NCBI RefSeq assembly: GCF_932274485.2
Contig: NC_065886.2
Span: 10,491,501-10,555,500 of the forward strand
Direction: 5' to 3'
From: Patella vulgata
Taxonomy: Eukaryota > Mollusca > Gastropoda > Patellidae
Length of the DNA stretch: 64,000 bases
Shown here piece after piece: positions 22,781-32,887 of the stretch. Positions within the stretch are counted from its first letter, which is position 1. Each line of letters opens with the position of its first letter. The position numbers and the translations under genes are program-made. Under the pieces are notes generated by a model. That model did not search any database. It was not told the DNA's origin and saw only the letters and a program-made list of their open reading frames with translations.

Positions 22781-23708
22781 GATTTATTTATTTATTTTTT
22801 TTTTAAATATAATTTTATTTTCAAATAACGTCATATACAATTTACATAAATTTCAACACATTAGAAATAAGCAAAATATATTTTTTTTATTATTATTATT
22901 TGTAGCATCAGCATGATTTCTCATAATTTCTAATGTTATATACAATAATGTCGGTTTATATTATATATTTGAAAAAGTAAGTAAGTCAATATACGACAGG
23001 GATATTATTTAAATATACTTGTATTCCTTTTCTTCAGAAGTAAAATAAGACAATAACACTCTTGCTGGCTTGAAAGCCCCAGAAAATAAATAATATCTCT
23101 ATCTAAGTACTAGATGTTTAAGTGTCCTACCTGTTGTGTAAATTATCCATTACATCCTATTTTACTTGTCCAGAGGGTTCGAAAATATTTTTAAATCGAA
23201 GTTTCATTTGAAAAGGTTTACGTTAGACGTTTCAAACCATTATGTTGAATTTTTCAAAATTTTTAAATAAGGTGTGTTAAGATGAAATTTGTATTATCAA
23301 TTAATTGAAATTTTGTAAAATAGTACAATTTGTTGACCAGAATAAAGATTTGGAACATATTATTCAGTTACAAGAAGAGTGGTATTGAGCCTTTAAAACC
23401 TTTTAAAATCCCTGCTTTACTATAATCCTTTTATAAATTGAGTCTTTAACTTTTCACCCCCGTCTAGTTATGTTATCTCCCTTGCCACGGTTGAGGGAGT
23501 TTACATATTTAGGAGATTACCATCAAAATAAAAAAAAACCCAGGTTGCTATACTCCTTTCCACGAAAAAGTCGAAAGAGAGAGGAGACAAATAGCTACCT
23601 CGTTAAGAATTGAAATGCATGGTACATTTACGGTCTTATAAGGTTCTTATATGTTCACATAATTGTATAATTCTAATTGAATGATAAGGGTATGCGACCA
23701 GTCTAGTT

Positions 23709-25103
23709 CTACAATAATGTGTTGCATTCTACACATTTCCATTTATTTAGGGTGTAGATATTTGATTTAAAAACTTCCAATTCTAATGAGATTTTACTCA
23801 TTAGAAAAGCATTATATCGGGATAGTGATGGCTTAACGTTTTCTAATTTAGATCTATATATATAGTATTTGGTTAAGATTATTAAATGGTTTGTAAAGTC
23901 CCATTCACATAAATTATTGAAAATTGTTTTTTCTTGATACCCGAAATGGATATTTTTATTTTTTAATGTTATATTTATGTTACTTTTAAGGGTAATTTCT
24001 AGCATTTTGCTCCAGATTTGTTGGGCATAACTGCAGAAAATGAATAAGTGGTTTACTGTCTCAATATCGGATTGACAGAAGGTGCAGAGAGTGGATTCGG
24101 TTAACTTTAATTTACTTTGTAATTAGTTTGTATACATTATTTTATGAATATATTTGTATTGGAAGTTTTGAAGTTTGCTGTCTATACTTATATTATGTGA
24201 AAGATTAAAGATCGCTTTCATTAGTTGTTCATTTATTTTGATTTCTAATTCCTGTTCCCATTTGCCTATAGCCAACGGCTTTTCATATAGTAAGCTGATC
24301 CGCGCGGAATATATTTGTTTAGCAGTGATCGATGTTAAGTCATGCTTATACCAAGATATTAGGTTAGTGTTTATTTCTTCTAAATAAGTAATACTTTTAC
24401 AATTCTGTGTTTCGTTGTGTGGGGTAGTTTTCAGAAATCTTTTAAAATCTAACGATGTACTTTTTATATAATTTCTACAATATTCGTCAGTTACCCGTTC
24501 ATTTATTTTCAATAAAATCATACATATACAATGTATTTTTATTTTTAAATTTATTTCTAAAAATATTATTATCTAGTCCTATACATCTATTATTCCAGAA
24601 AATTTTACTTTTCGGGTGTATCAAAATATCAACATTGTTTAGTATATATATAGCGTACCAATTTTGAAATAATTCTTGATAAAAGGGAGATAGGTTTTTA
24701 AGTTTAGGGTCATAGTTGCAAGCTGCATGGTAGTAAATCGCCCCCATACATGTCAAGAATAAAATTATATGTTGTTTTCCAAGTCTGTGTTGCATTAGTA
24801 TAAATTTTCTTTATCCAAAAAATGCTGCGAGCTATCATCATTTCATTCAAATTTATCATATTTAATCCCCCCTCCCATATTCTTCATTTGACTGATTACT
24901 TTTCGTTTAAGTTTATCTGGCCCATTCCATAAAAACGCAACTATCTTAATATTAAATCTTTTTATAACATACTCTGGCATTGTTAAAGCTGACGCTGGAT
25001 ACAGTATTTTTGATATACAGAAAGTTTTAATTATTTGAATCTTGCCGATTAATGTAAGTTTTCTCTTTCTCCAAATATTTAATATATTATCTATCTCAAT
25101 CAA
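23709..25103 (-). pseudogene. LINE ORF2 C-terminal region with zinc knuckle
   Basis: Four overlapping frames (25103-24843, 24795-24499, 24521-24123 and 24005-23709) carry the C-terminus. RKRKLTLIGKIQIIKTFCIS and AFLWNGPDKLKRKVIS are standard L1/Tx1 motifs. CTFCQSDIETVNHLFIFC at about 24085-24035 is a C-X2-C-X8-H-X4-C knuckle, and YAQQIWSKML follows it. About three frame shifts separate the pieces. Confidence 0.7.
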
Positions 25104-25319
25104 TCTATTTTCATAGTTTAATTTCTCAGTCGTTTTTGTGTCACTGGAGAATACTATACCTAAGATTTTTATATTCGAATTTGATATACAAAACCAAACT
25201 GATGTATTTCAGATGACAGATTAGGTATTCCACTATTTAGATCAATTGCTTCAGTTTTTATAACATTAATTTCTAATCCTGACACTTTACTGAATTTTTT
25301 AAGTACTTCATATAAATGT

Positions 25320-25670
25320 CTAGCTGATTTTTAATCTTTTAAAAAAACATGTCATGTCATCAGGAAAAGCAATCTCTCTAATATTAAAATCATTTCTTAT
25401 AAAATTACATAGGGTTTCGATTACAAGATTGAATAAGTTGGTGATGCTCGGATCGCCCTGACGAACCCCCCTTTCTGTTGGAAAATATGGCGTAGTAAAA
25501 CCGTTATTTATCACACAACATTTGACATCATTATATAGGGTACGAATATATCTAATAAAATTACGTTTACATCCAAAGGAGGATAGAACTTTAAACAAAA
25601 ACTTGTGACTAATACTGCCAAAAGCTTTTTTAAAATCGATAGCTAAGAGAAAGCCTTTTATTTTCTTCAA
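25320..25670 (-). pseudogene. LINE ORF2 RT catalytic core, damaged
   Basis: Continues the domain in a shifted frame. FLLAIDFKKAFGSISHKF is block A (first Asp kept, KAFD changed to KAFG), and YFPTERGVRQGDPSITNLFN is block B with a residue missing in the usual RQGCPLSP. AFPDDMT is block C, where the usual (F/Y)ADD has become FPDD with both catalytic Asp kept. These changes and the frame breaks make activity very unlikely. Confidence 0.75.
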
Positions 25671-25689
25671 TTTTGCCAGATAAAAACAA

Positions 25690-26619
25690 TCATCTATTAT
25701 TTATATTTTCCTGTATATGGCGCCCTGGTATAAAAGCTGTTTGATTATGATGTATTAATAATTTTAAAAAATGTTTTAATCTATTTGAAAGAGCTTTACT
25801 TATGATTTTAACATCTACATTAATCAATGTTATAGGTCGCCTGTTAGATAGCAGAGATTTATCTTTTCCAGGTTTAGGTATCAGTCCAATTATTGATTGT
25901 CTTTGCGACGGTGAAAGGATTCCGGTTTCAAAACTATAATTATATGAGTTTAAAACGTAGTTTTTAATTATGTCCCAATATGCTCGATAAAATTCCACTG
26001 TTAAGCCGTCGTTTCCAGGAGACTTATTATTTTTGAAAGATTTTATAGCCTCCTTGCTCTCACTTTCATCTAGTTTGTATTCTAACATCTGACTTTGATA
26101 TTCGTCCAGTTTTGGTAAGTTCTGGCCAATGTTTGTAAATTGATCATTTTTAATATTAAGATTAAAATTAAAGCTATTGTCACACAAAGAATACAACGTT
26201 TTATAGTAATCATGAATTTCACTTAATATATCATTACATTGGCTAACGTCCTCGTCATTAGACCGGGTTATTCTTCTATTCAAAGTTGTATTTTGTTTCC
26301 TGGACTTTTCTAAATTTAAGAAAAAATTTGAGCTCTTTTCACCCTGTTCGTACCATTGAATTTTAGATCTCAATATGGCCCCCTTTGCTTCATCTTCGTA
26401 AATTTGATCTAGCCTGTTTAACAAAATTTGATATTCTTTTTCAACAGTTTCTATTTCATTATTACCGGTAGCAATAAATTTTAATTTTTCATCCTTTAAC
26501 CCTTCTAACTTATCTAATAGGTACTTTTTTAATCCAATTTTAACGTGTTTCTTTTTTTTGCAATACTTAATAGTACAATGTTTAATTTTAAATAATCCCC
26601 CCAAAAAAACCTTTTGCAA
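25690..26619 (-). pseudogene. LINE ORF2 RT domain, N-terminal half
   Basis: A 309-residue open piece of an L1/Tx1-like reverse transcriptase. It reads GAILRSKIQWYEQGEKSSNF, the hallmark before the RT, then SFKNNKSPGNDGLTVEFY, IIGLIPKPGKDKS, RRPITLINVDVKIISKALS and NQTAFIPGRHI. The middle carries a lysine-rich linker. Its Met is internal; the true ORF2 start is at 27478. Confidence 0.8.
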
Positions 26620-26839
26620 TGAATAATGGAACTCATGAGCCCAATTTTCTATAGATTGTTCAATATATTTATAAAAGTTCTTATCTAAAACCAGACTACT
26701 ATTAAAGATCCATAAGCCCGAGCCTCGTTTAGTTTTAAAAAAGTTCAGACCTATGTAAATAGCCCAATGGTCGCTTATTGTATTAACTAGTATTTGACAG
26801 TCTTTAACATAATCATGTACAGTTTCTGTTATAATCCAG

Positions 26840-27478
26840 AAGTCAATCCTGCTTTGAATTCAAGGTTTTAGTTGCTTCCAGGTATATTTCTTTACATTAT
26901 TATGTTTAATTCGGAAAATATCTATAAGGTTAAATTTTTGAATGATATTATTTATTGCCTGGCTGCCGTTTTTCGTAACTTTATAATTACCACCTGTACG
27001 ATCCATATTTACATCCATTACGTTATTAAATTCCCCCCCCCCCCCCACGACAAATGGGATAGAATCATATTCTTCTTCAAGATTTTGCATCAATTCACAG
27101 AGACTGGTAAAATATTTATATTGGTCAATGTCGGAGATAGGGCTATACGTATTGAGAAGTATATAATTTTCATTTTGTATATTAATTACAACAGCAGTAT
27201 AATATCCGTTTTTATCTATTATTTTTGATAATATGTTCTCATCAAACGTGTTTCGAAAGAGTATAGCCGTGCCAGTTGAATTACTTCTACAGTGAGAATA
27301 GATTATAGCCCCCCCCCCCCCATTCCTGCTGCCATCTAATTTCGTCGGTTTTAATGTTGTGTCTCCTGTAAGAAGAATATGTCTGATTTTTGCTCTTTTA
27401 ACCAAAGAAATAGCTTAGTGCGTTTAACTTTTTGTCACATACCCTAGCATTCAATGAAGTTATTGTCAGATTAGCCAT
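26840..27478 (-). pseudogene. LINE ORF2 apurinic-endonuclease domain
   Basis: ORF2 begins with MANLTITSLNARVCDKK at 27478, a typical L1/Tx1 start, and then breaks frame. The larger open part, 27405-26860, carries AIIYSHC, ILLNTYSP and FVVGGGGEFNNVMDVNMDRT, the GG(D)FN..DR block of APE-like endonucleases with Glu in place of the usual Asp. The Gly run comes from a long C homopolymer on the plus strand at 27027-27047, and a second C run at 27310-27320 also lies inside the domain. Reading resumes in another frame below 26860 with SRIDFW and SDHWAI, the latter holding the conserved SDH of the endonuclease. Confidence 0.7.
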
Positions 27479-27479
27479 T

Positions 27480-27825
27480 TTATACTAAAGATATGAAAAC
27501 GTTCCCTGATACAAGTATACTTAAATATATAAAGACTATAACATAATGTATGCTTATTAACTAGCGCATTTAAACTTAAAATACTATCTATAATAAAACC
27601 GATGCAAACAAATAAATTCAATAAAACTGTTTTTAGATAAATTACAAAGTACAATTTATGTGATGATATCATGCAAGTCTTTCTTCTGAACTACATGAGG
27701 TTGCCTAAGGTTTTGGGGTTTTGGGGTTTTAGTTTTGTGATTACCTATAATCTTATCTTTCTGGCAAGATTTATAAATGGGCGTTGTTTTTTTAAAAAAA
27801 ATCTCCAAATGTAAATTTATCATTT
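27480..27825. other. Inter-ORF sequence of the LINE; nothing recognised
   Basis: AT-rich, no ORF. A GGTTTTGGGGTTTTGGGGTT run lies at 27708-27729. Confidence 0.3.
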
Positions 27826-27829
27826 ACTA

Positions 27830-29300
27830 TTGTAACTTATAATACACCATAGAACTGTCACTTTAATTAATGTACAATTAATCCACTATTGTAATGTATA
27901 ATAATACACTGTGACTATCACTTTAACTGTATGTAATATTCATCCTCTAATCTTATAACTTAGATTATCCAAAAGGGACTATCACTTTAATCTGTAGTAA
28001 TATTCATGCTATATTATTGTAACACACAGTGACTATCACTTTAACTGCATGTAATATTCGTCCTATAAAGTTGTTAATTATAATATTTCATAGGGATTAT
28101 CACTTTAAATTGCTTAAGATATTTATCCTATAAATCTATAACTTATAATATCTCATGGTGTCTACCATTTTAAATATGTACAGTATTCACACTATAACTT
28201 TTAATGATAATATATAAGGAATATCCTTTTAATAGTATGTAATATTCATCCTTTAAAGTTGTGAGTTATAATAGCACACAGTAATTATCACTTTAATAGT
28301 ATATAACATTCATCCTATAAAGTTGTAAATTATCGTATAGCGTATGTACTATCACTTTAATAGTATATAACATTCATCCTATAAAGTTGTAAATTATCAT
28401 ATAGCTTAGGGACTATCACTTTAATAGTATAAAATATTCATCCTATAAAGTTGTGAATTATCATATAGCATAGGGGCTATCACTTTAAATGTATATAATA
28501 TTCATCCTATAAAGTTGTAAATTATATATAGCTTAGGGACTATCACTTTAATAGTATATAATATTTATCCTATAAAGTTGTAAATTATCTTATAGCATAG
28601 TGACTATCCCTTTAATAGTATAAAATATTCATCCTATAAAGTTATAAATTATCATGTAGCTTGAGGGCTATCACTTTAAATGTATGTAATATTCATCCTA
28701 TACAGTTACAAATTGTGTATAGCACAGGGACTATCATTTTAAGTGATTGCATTAATACTTTAAGGATTGTAACCCTCATAAAAAATTATAGTAGAATATA
28801 GAGACTAGTATTTTAAACGTATATAAATATAGGAATATGGAATAATCATCATAAAAAGTTAGATCTTATAATATGTACTATTCATATATATAGTTGAAGC
28901 TAATAATATCCCAAAGAGATTATCCACTTTAGTTGTATATGTAATATTCACCAATAAAGTTGTAGATTATAATATTGCACAAGGAGTATTGCTTTAGTGG
29001 TATATAATATTCAGCTAACTATCATTTGACTAGAAGACACTATTCATTATAAAAAAAATGTAACTTATATTATCATATAAGAGCTATCACTATTTGTATG
29101 TAAATTATATACTATCCCTATAATTCGACAATACATTTATAATTTATAATAATTCATGGAAATCATCACTTTAACTGTATGTAGTATTCATGTTGTGTCA
29201 AAGTAACGATCACTTTAATTTTATGTATTGTTCATATATAGAGATTTTCATTTTAATTGTATGTATCATTCTTAATATAAAGTTTCTAATATTCAATATA
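27830..29300 (+). repeat. AT-rich tandem array, unit about 75-82 bp, about 18 copies
   Basis: Each unit reads roughly ACTATCACTTTAATAGTATA, ATATTCATCCTATAAAGTTG, TAAATTATCATATAGCATAG. Best-conserved units lie at 28230-28720; similarity falls off towards both ends, as expected when unequal exchange homogenises the centre. No ORF. Confidence 0.88.
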
Positions 29301-29722
29301 CATGTACATGTGTAATATGGTTAATTAAGGTTTACTCATATGTCAGAGACAGTAGCTACTTGTAATATTTTCATTTCATCACCAAATAATACATTCTACA
29401 GTTGATATCGCTTGTGTGATATATTTCATAATCTACATGAATTTGATTGGTCAGTTGAAAAGGAACTACTTTTTTTTATTTTCAAAGAACAGTTCATTTC
29501 TTATTAAAAGTAACTTTTTTTTTAAAATTAAAAATGAACTATTGTTATTCAATTGACCTTGATGGAAACACTGGGTCAATATAAAGGACTTTGCAATGGT
29601 TGAATTGCTATCAAAAATAATGTATCACTACGCCGTAATGTTCAGTAAAATTGAAATCTACAGCAAAGAATTATATTTATCTATTTGTGCATGTAAGAAG
29701 GGATTGGGTGATAAATAAAATC

Positions 29723-29858
29723 TCCTAATTATCTTTTTTGATATCAAAAAATATCAACACTCGTTGATAAAGTAAAAAAAAAATCGGCAGAGCCTCGTTT
29801 TTTGTTACTTTATCAACTTGTGTTGATATTTTTTGATATCAAAAAAGACTGGTAGGAT
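29723..29858. repeat. Near-perfect hairpin (small foldback/MITE)
   Basis: The arms of about 58 bp (29723-29781 and 29798-29858) are reverse complements with few mismatches: CTTTTTTGATATCAAAAAAT, ATCAACAC, TTGATAAAGTAA. The loop is TCGGCAGAGCCTCG, itself partly self-complementary. Confidence 0.85.
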
Positions 29859-30044
29859 ATTCTCTATACATGTATATACTTTTTTGACATCCTATAATAA
29901 TCCAGCTCCTAGGGATTAAAATTGTAACAATGGTGTTATAGATTGTTATGATAAGAATTTACACTTTCATAATCCCCAATGTAACTAATTAACCAACATT
30001 TTAGCATCATTTTTGGCATAAGAAATGAAAACATAACTACACTA

Positions 30045-30281
30045 TAACAAAAATTAATTTAATTTCGCGAAATAAATACTCGACTAAAGTCAATTCCTCT
30101 TCTTCGTGTCTTCCTTTTAATTCCTGGAGCTGGCTTTGGATTTGAGCATATTCATATCTCTTCCTTGGTAGTTAATATTTTGTTCTTGTTGTAAAAATGT
30201 GATCATTTCAAAAACATTCGGATTGGCTTTTCCAACTATCTTCTTGATTCTTGCATGCCATCCTTCCAGAGTGTTGTTGGT
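30045..30281 (-). pseudogene. MULE-type transposase, C-terminal fragment
   Basis: On the minus strand the frame from 30281 reads TNNTLEGWHARIKKIVGKAN then PNVFEMITFLQQEQNINYQ. A shifted frame continues QIQSQLQELKGRHEEEELTL, VEYLF. TNN..EGWH(...)HPN...I..L..EQ is a signature of the C-terminal part of MULE transposases found in insects and molluscs. Only about 75 residues remain, with one frame shift. It lies between the two ORFs of the LINE, so it entered as, or inside, a later insertion. Confidence 0.6.
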
Positions 30282-30329
30282 TCAGAGTGAACATAAATTC
30301 ATAAAATCTTTAACGCCCTTAATTGGGTC

Positions 30330-30990
30330 CTAATAGCAACATGCCTCTCTTCAAACGAAAGCCGACAAGTCGATATCTGCGCCTTCGTGGGAAGGATTAA
30401 TTTTGGTCACGCTCTGTAACTGCGCCTTCGTGGGAATACACCTTTTTATTGTATCAATGAAAGTGTTTTGCAGTTCTTGTAATTGTTGGTCTGGCAGTCC
30501 GAAAATTCTGATATTCATTTTCCTGGAATATTGTTCATTATAATTTGCCATTCTTAATGCATCATTAGCCTTACTATGTCCAATTTTTGCTTTAGTTATT
30601 AGATCATCTATTTTAGTCTGCATTCCCTTTTTTCAGCATGCAATTGTTCATTTTGGCCCAAATCTGCGTCATATTGCTCACGTATAACATCGGTAGCATC
30701 ATTTACTAGCTTTTTTATTTCTATTTTCATCTCCTTCCTTAGTGTTTCAAGGACACATTCACTTATCTCATTTATAATAATCTTCATATCATCCTTTTTA
30801 ATTATTTGGCTTATCTCGTGTTTTATTGAGTCTAAAATTGCATATATATACCTGTTATATCCCTATTAGCTTCTTCACCGTCAGTAATTTCCGACATTTC
30901 TCCCTTGCCAGAGCTTCGTGTAAATCTCGGAGTCCCTGGATTCTTTTCTTTTCCTCTAGAACTCATTTTGATCTCAAATTGCTTATTTGT
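30330..30990 (-). pseudogene. LINE ORF1 (L1 ORF1p-like), broken
   Basis: Start near 30964 with MSSRGKEKNPGTPRFTRSSG, a basic N-terminus. It is followed by a long coiled-coil-like stretch (HEISQIIKKDDMKIIINEIS, ETLRKEMKIEIKKLV) and then, after a frame shift, NYNEQYSRKMNIRIFGLPDQ. That last motif is the start of the RNA-binding RRM domain of L1 ORF1p (normally EN.SRRNNIRI.G.PE). ORF1p binds element RNA as trimers. The frame is interrupted at about 30840 and 30630, and the end is diverged. Confidence 0.6.
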
Positions 30991-31224
30991 ATCTAGCAGA
31001 TTACAACATACACCAAAACAACGAATATCGCTGGTGTTGGTAGAGTACAGTTCAGTGTTCACCTGTATTAGATAGCCTCTTATACAGTTATATTATTATG
31101 TTAAAAAACACAGGAAATAACAATATTTTCCCACTAAAACTATTTACTTAATGTTCACAATGCCCCTATTAAATCGTCACATCATTTTCATTTTATTCTC
31201 TTCTAATTTTCATCTTACTGTCTG

Positions 31225-31345
31225 TTCCAAGAGATACTCTGACTCTCAAATTCCTTGCCATTTCTTCAGTTTTCCATTTAATCGGTCAAAAATTGGTGAC
31301 ATACCTGAAATTGTCATCCCGTTGCTCTCTTCGTCGAGCCCTAAC
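31225..31345 (-). repeat. Inverted partner of 32235-32355
   Basis: On the minus strand: GGGATGACAATTTCAGGTAT, GTCACCAATTTTTGACCGAT, AAACTGAAGAAATGGCAAGG, CTTGGAACAGACAGTAA. It matches the plus strand at 32235-32355 at roughly three of four positions. Both copies have TTCCAG or TTTCAG followed by GTATGTCA, and both keep a common frame (GMS..F.RLN.KLKKWQ). It could be an eroded duplicated exon or an unknown repeat. Confidence 0.4.
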
Positions 31346-31399
31346 GCCTAAACGTTCGATAAGATTCACTCTCCTCTTGGAAATTTCACATATTTCGAC

Positions 31400-32230
31400 A
31401 TCGTTTCTTTCTCAAAACATCAACATTACGAGTGTGTCTGCGTAATAAGAGACTTGTATTTCGCGTATAGGATAGACAGGTATCTCCTAATCGGGTACAT
31501 TAAATATATAGTGAAGGAAAATTCGCCCTTTCTATTGCGGCAGTAATACTTAGGTTTCAGACTGTGGATCATGTTTTTTGGTCGGATTAATATTATGTTC
31601 TGTTTTAACCCGCTTATTTTGCAGAAACTGCCCATTAAGCCACTCGGTTTTTGGGAGTAAGGTCTAGAGATATGACATTTTTATAAACACTATTATTTTT
31701 CCAAGGTTCTGATCAGCTGTATATAAATATTCAAAATATATTTGTCCAGATTATTTCCCTTTGGCCTTGCAGTTTTTAGCCTATAAACTATCCGATTGAC
31801 ACAGAATAAACGGCATGGTATACATGTTGGCACTATCTATAATAATAATTAATACAAAATATTATCTTATCGCAAATTAGCTGATATATATCTGGATAGT
31901 CCTCGTAAATATGGAGAGCAAGACGGGAATTTATTTGAATATCAAAACGCTACAGCCCTCAGGGCCAATTAAATATTCAACTCAGTTGGACAAACTGCGG
32001 TGGTCTTGGATTCCGTAAAAATAAAAGTTATATTCTACTTGGACGAAACAACTTCCTTGACATCCAAGTAGACCGAAACGACTCGAGCCAAACCAACGCC
32101 CCCTCCCTCTTCAACTCTTCCGGATAACTATGTCAAACATGGCTGATGTTAAACCGCGGGATGTAAACAAACTATGATTTTTCACGAGAGAGAGGTTATG
32201 TAGCTTGATCTGAATTTGGTTTCCTCGTGT
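31400..32230. other. No gene seen upstream of the EGF-Hint locus
   Basis: No signal-peptide exon was recognised. Around 32040-32075 there is a short inverted pair, CTACTTGGACG and CATCCAAGTAG. The region 32100-32200 is less AT-rich. Confidence 0.3.
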
Positions 32231-32234
32231 AAGA

Positions 32235-32355
32235 AAGTAATGGGATGGCGATTCCAGGTATGTCACTAAGTTTTAGTCGTCTAAATTAAAAATTGAAGAA
32301 ATGGCAAGCAATTGTCGTGTCGTAGTGTCACCTGGAACAGACAGTAAATATCGAC
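32235..32355 (+). repeat. Plus-strand partner of the 31225-31345 inverted pair
   Basis: GGGATGGCGATTCCAGGTAT, TAAAAATTGAAGAAATGGCA, CCTGGAACAGACAGTAAATA. It lies about 440 bp before the first EGF exon. An ATG at 32246 could end in a phase-1 donor at GGTATG, but the resulting leader (MAIP) is not a signal peptide, so a first-exon role is unproven. Confidence 0.4.
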
Positions 32356-32511
32356 TTGAAACACAGACCTCTTTTTACACCTACAGCTTAGGCGGCCACC
32401 TTATTCTAAATTCAGATTTAGGTATACGTTGTCAAGAGATGGTTTCGAAATTTTCATCCTGAGAAAAAGAAAGTTGTCGTGCCTTATATTTATGCCTAGA
32501 TTTTCTATAAA

Positions 32512-32738
32512 AATGAAATGAAATGGGGTTTAACGTCCTGCTGTTCTGTTCCAAACTGGGCTAATGAAGACGGTCATACGCCGTACAGTGTGCTATGAGG
32601 GAAATTTTGCCCGAACAGCGGCACTACGGCCTACTGTTTTATCGAATTCCAACTGTCAAGGGGTCTTTGTGTACGCCAATGTGTACACGGGACCTCGGTT
32701 TTTCGTCCCATCCGAACGACTAGACAGCTGTCCTTGTC
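32512..32738 (-). mobile_element. SINE family B, 5'-truncated, with 14-bp target duplication
   Basis: Minus-strand copy ending in the (ATTTC)n-type tail (plus strand AATGAAATGGGGTTTAACGTCC). The body has CTAATGAAGACGG, GCTATGAGGGAAATTTTGCC and GGACCTCGGTTTTTCGTCCC. It is flanked by AGATTTTCTATAAA at 32498-32511 and 32739-32752. It lies about 55 bp before the first EGF exon. Confidence 0.88.
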
Positions 32739-32794
32739 AGATTTTCTATAAACATATTTATACTAATTTATAATATCATTAATATGTTGTTTAG

Positions 32795-32887
32795 ACCCTT
32801 GTGATGACGTTGAGTGTCTTAACAATGGAGTGTGTGTTAATGGTATTTGTAATTGTCCCTGTGGCTTCTCCGGAGCAGATTGTGGTG
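32795..32887 (+). CDS. EGF exon 1 (divergent, phase 1-1)
   Basis: 93 bp between TTGTTTAG and GTAAGA. It codes for PCDDVECLNNGVC and VNGICNCPCGFSGADC. Seven cysteines are present instead of six: an extra one falls in CNCPCGF. This type (short C3-C4 loop, CxCPxGFxGxxC) resembles tenascin/WIF-like EGF domains. It lacks the O-fucose site of the later repeats. Confidence 0.75.

Larger units (their letters stand above)
22785..31010 (-). mobile_element. L1/Tx1-like LINE, decayed, with insertions between ORF1 and ORF2
   Basis: The order on the minus strand is ORF1 (about 30990-30330), a 2.8-kb spacer, ORF2 with endonuclease (27478-26840), reverse transcriptase (26700-24840) and C-terminal zinc knuckle (to 23709), then a 3' region ending in T-rich DNA near 22785-22810 (poly-A on the minus strand). 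Two ORFs, an APE-type endonuclease and an A-rich end fit the L1/Tx1 lineage. The spacer holds a MULE scrap, a hairpin and a tandem array, so it is mainly later insertions. Many frame breaks are present. Confidence 0.7.

Noticed and set aside
27830-29300. CRISPR-like array
   Set aside because: No unique spacers of constant length between identical repeats; it is a plain AT-rich tandem repeat in a eukaryote.
32246-32258. First exon (MAIP) of the EGF-Hint gene
   Set aside because: Phase fits EGF exon 1, but there is no signal peptide and the sequence is part of an inverted repeated pair; kept only as a finding.
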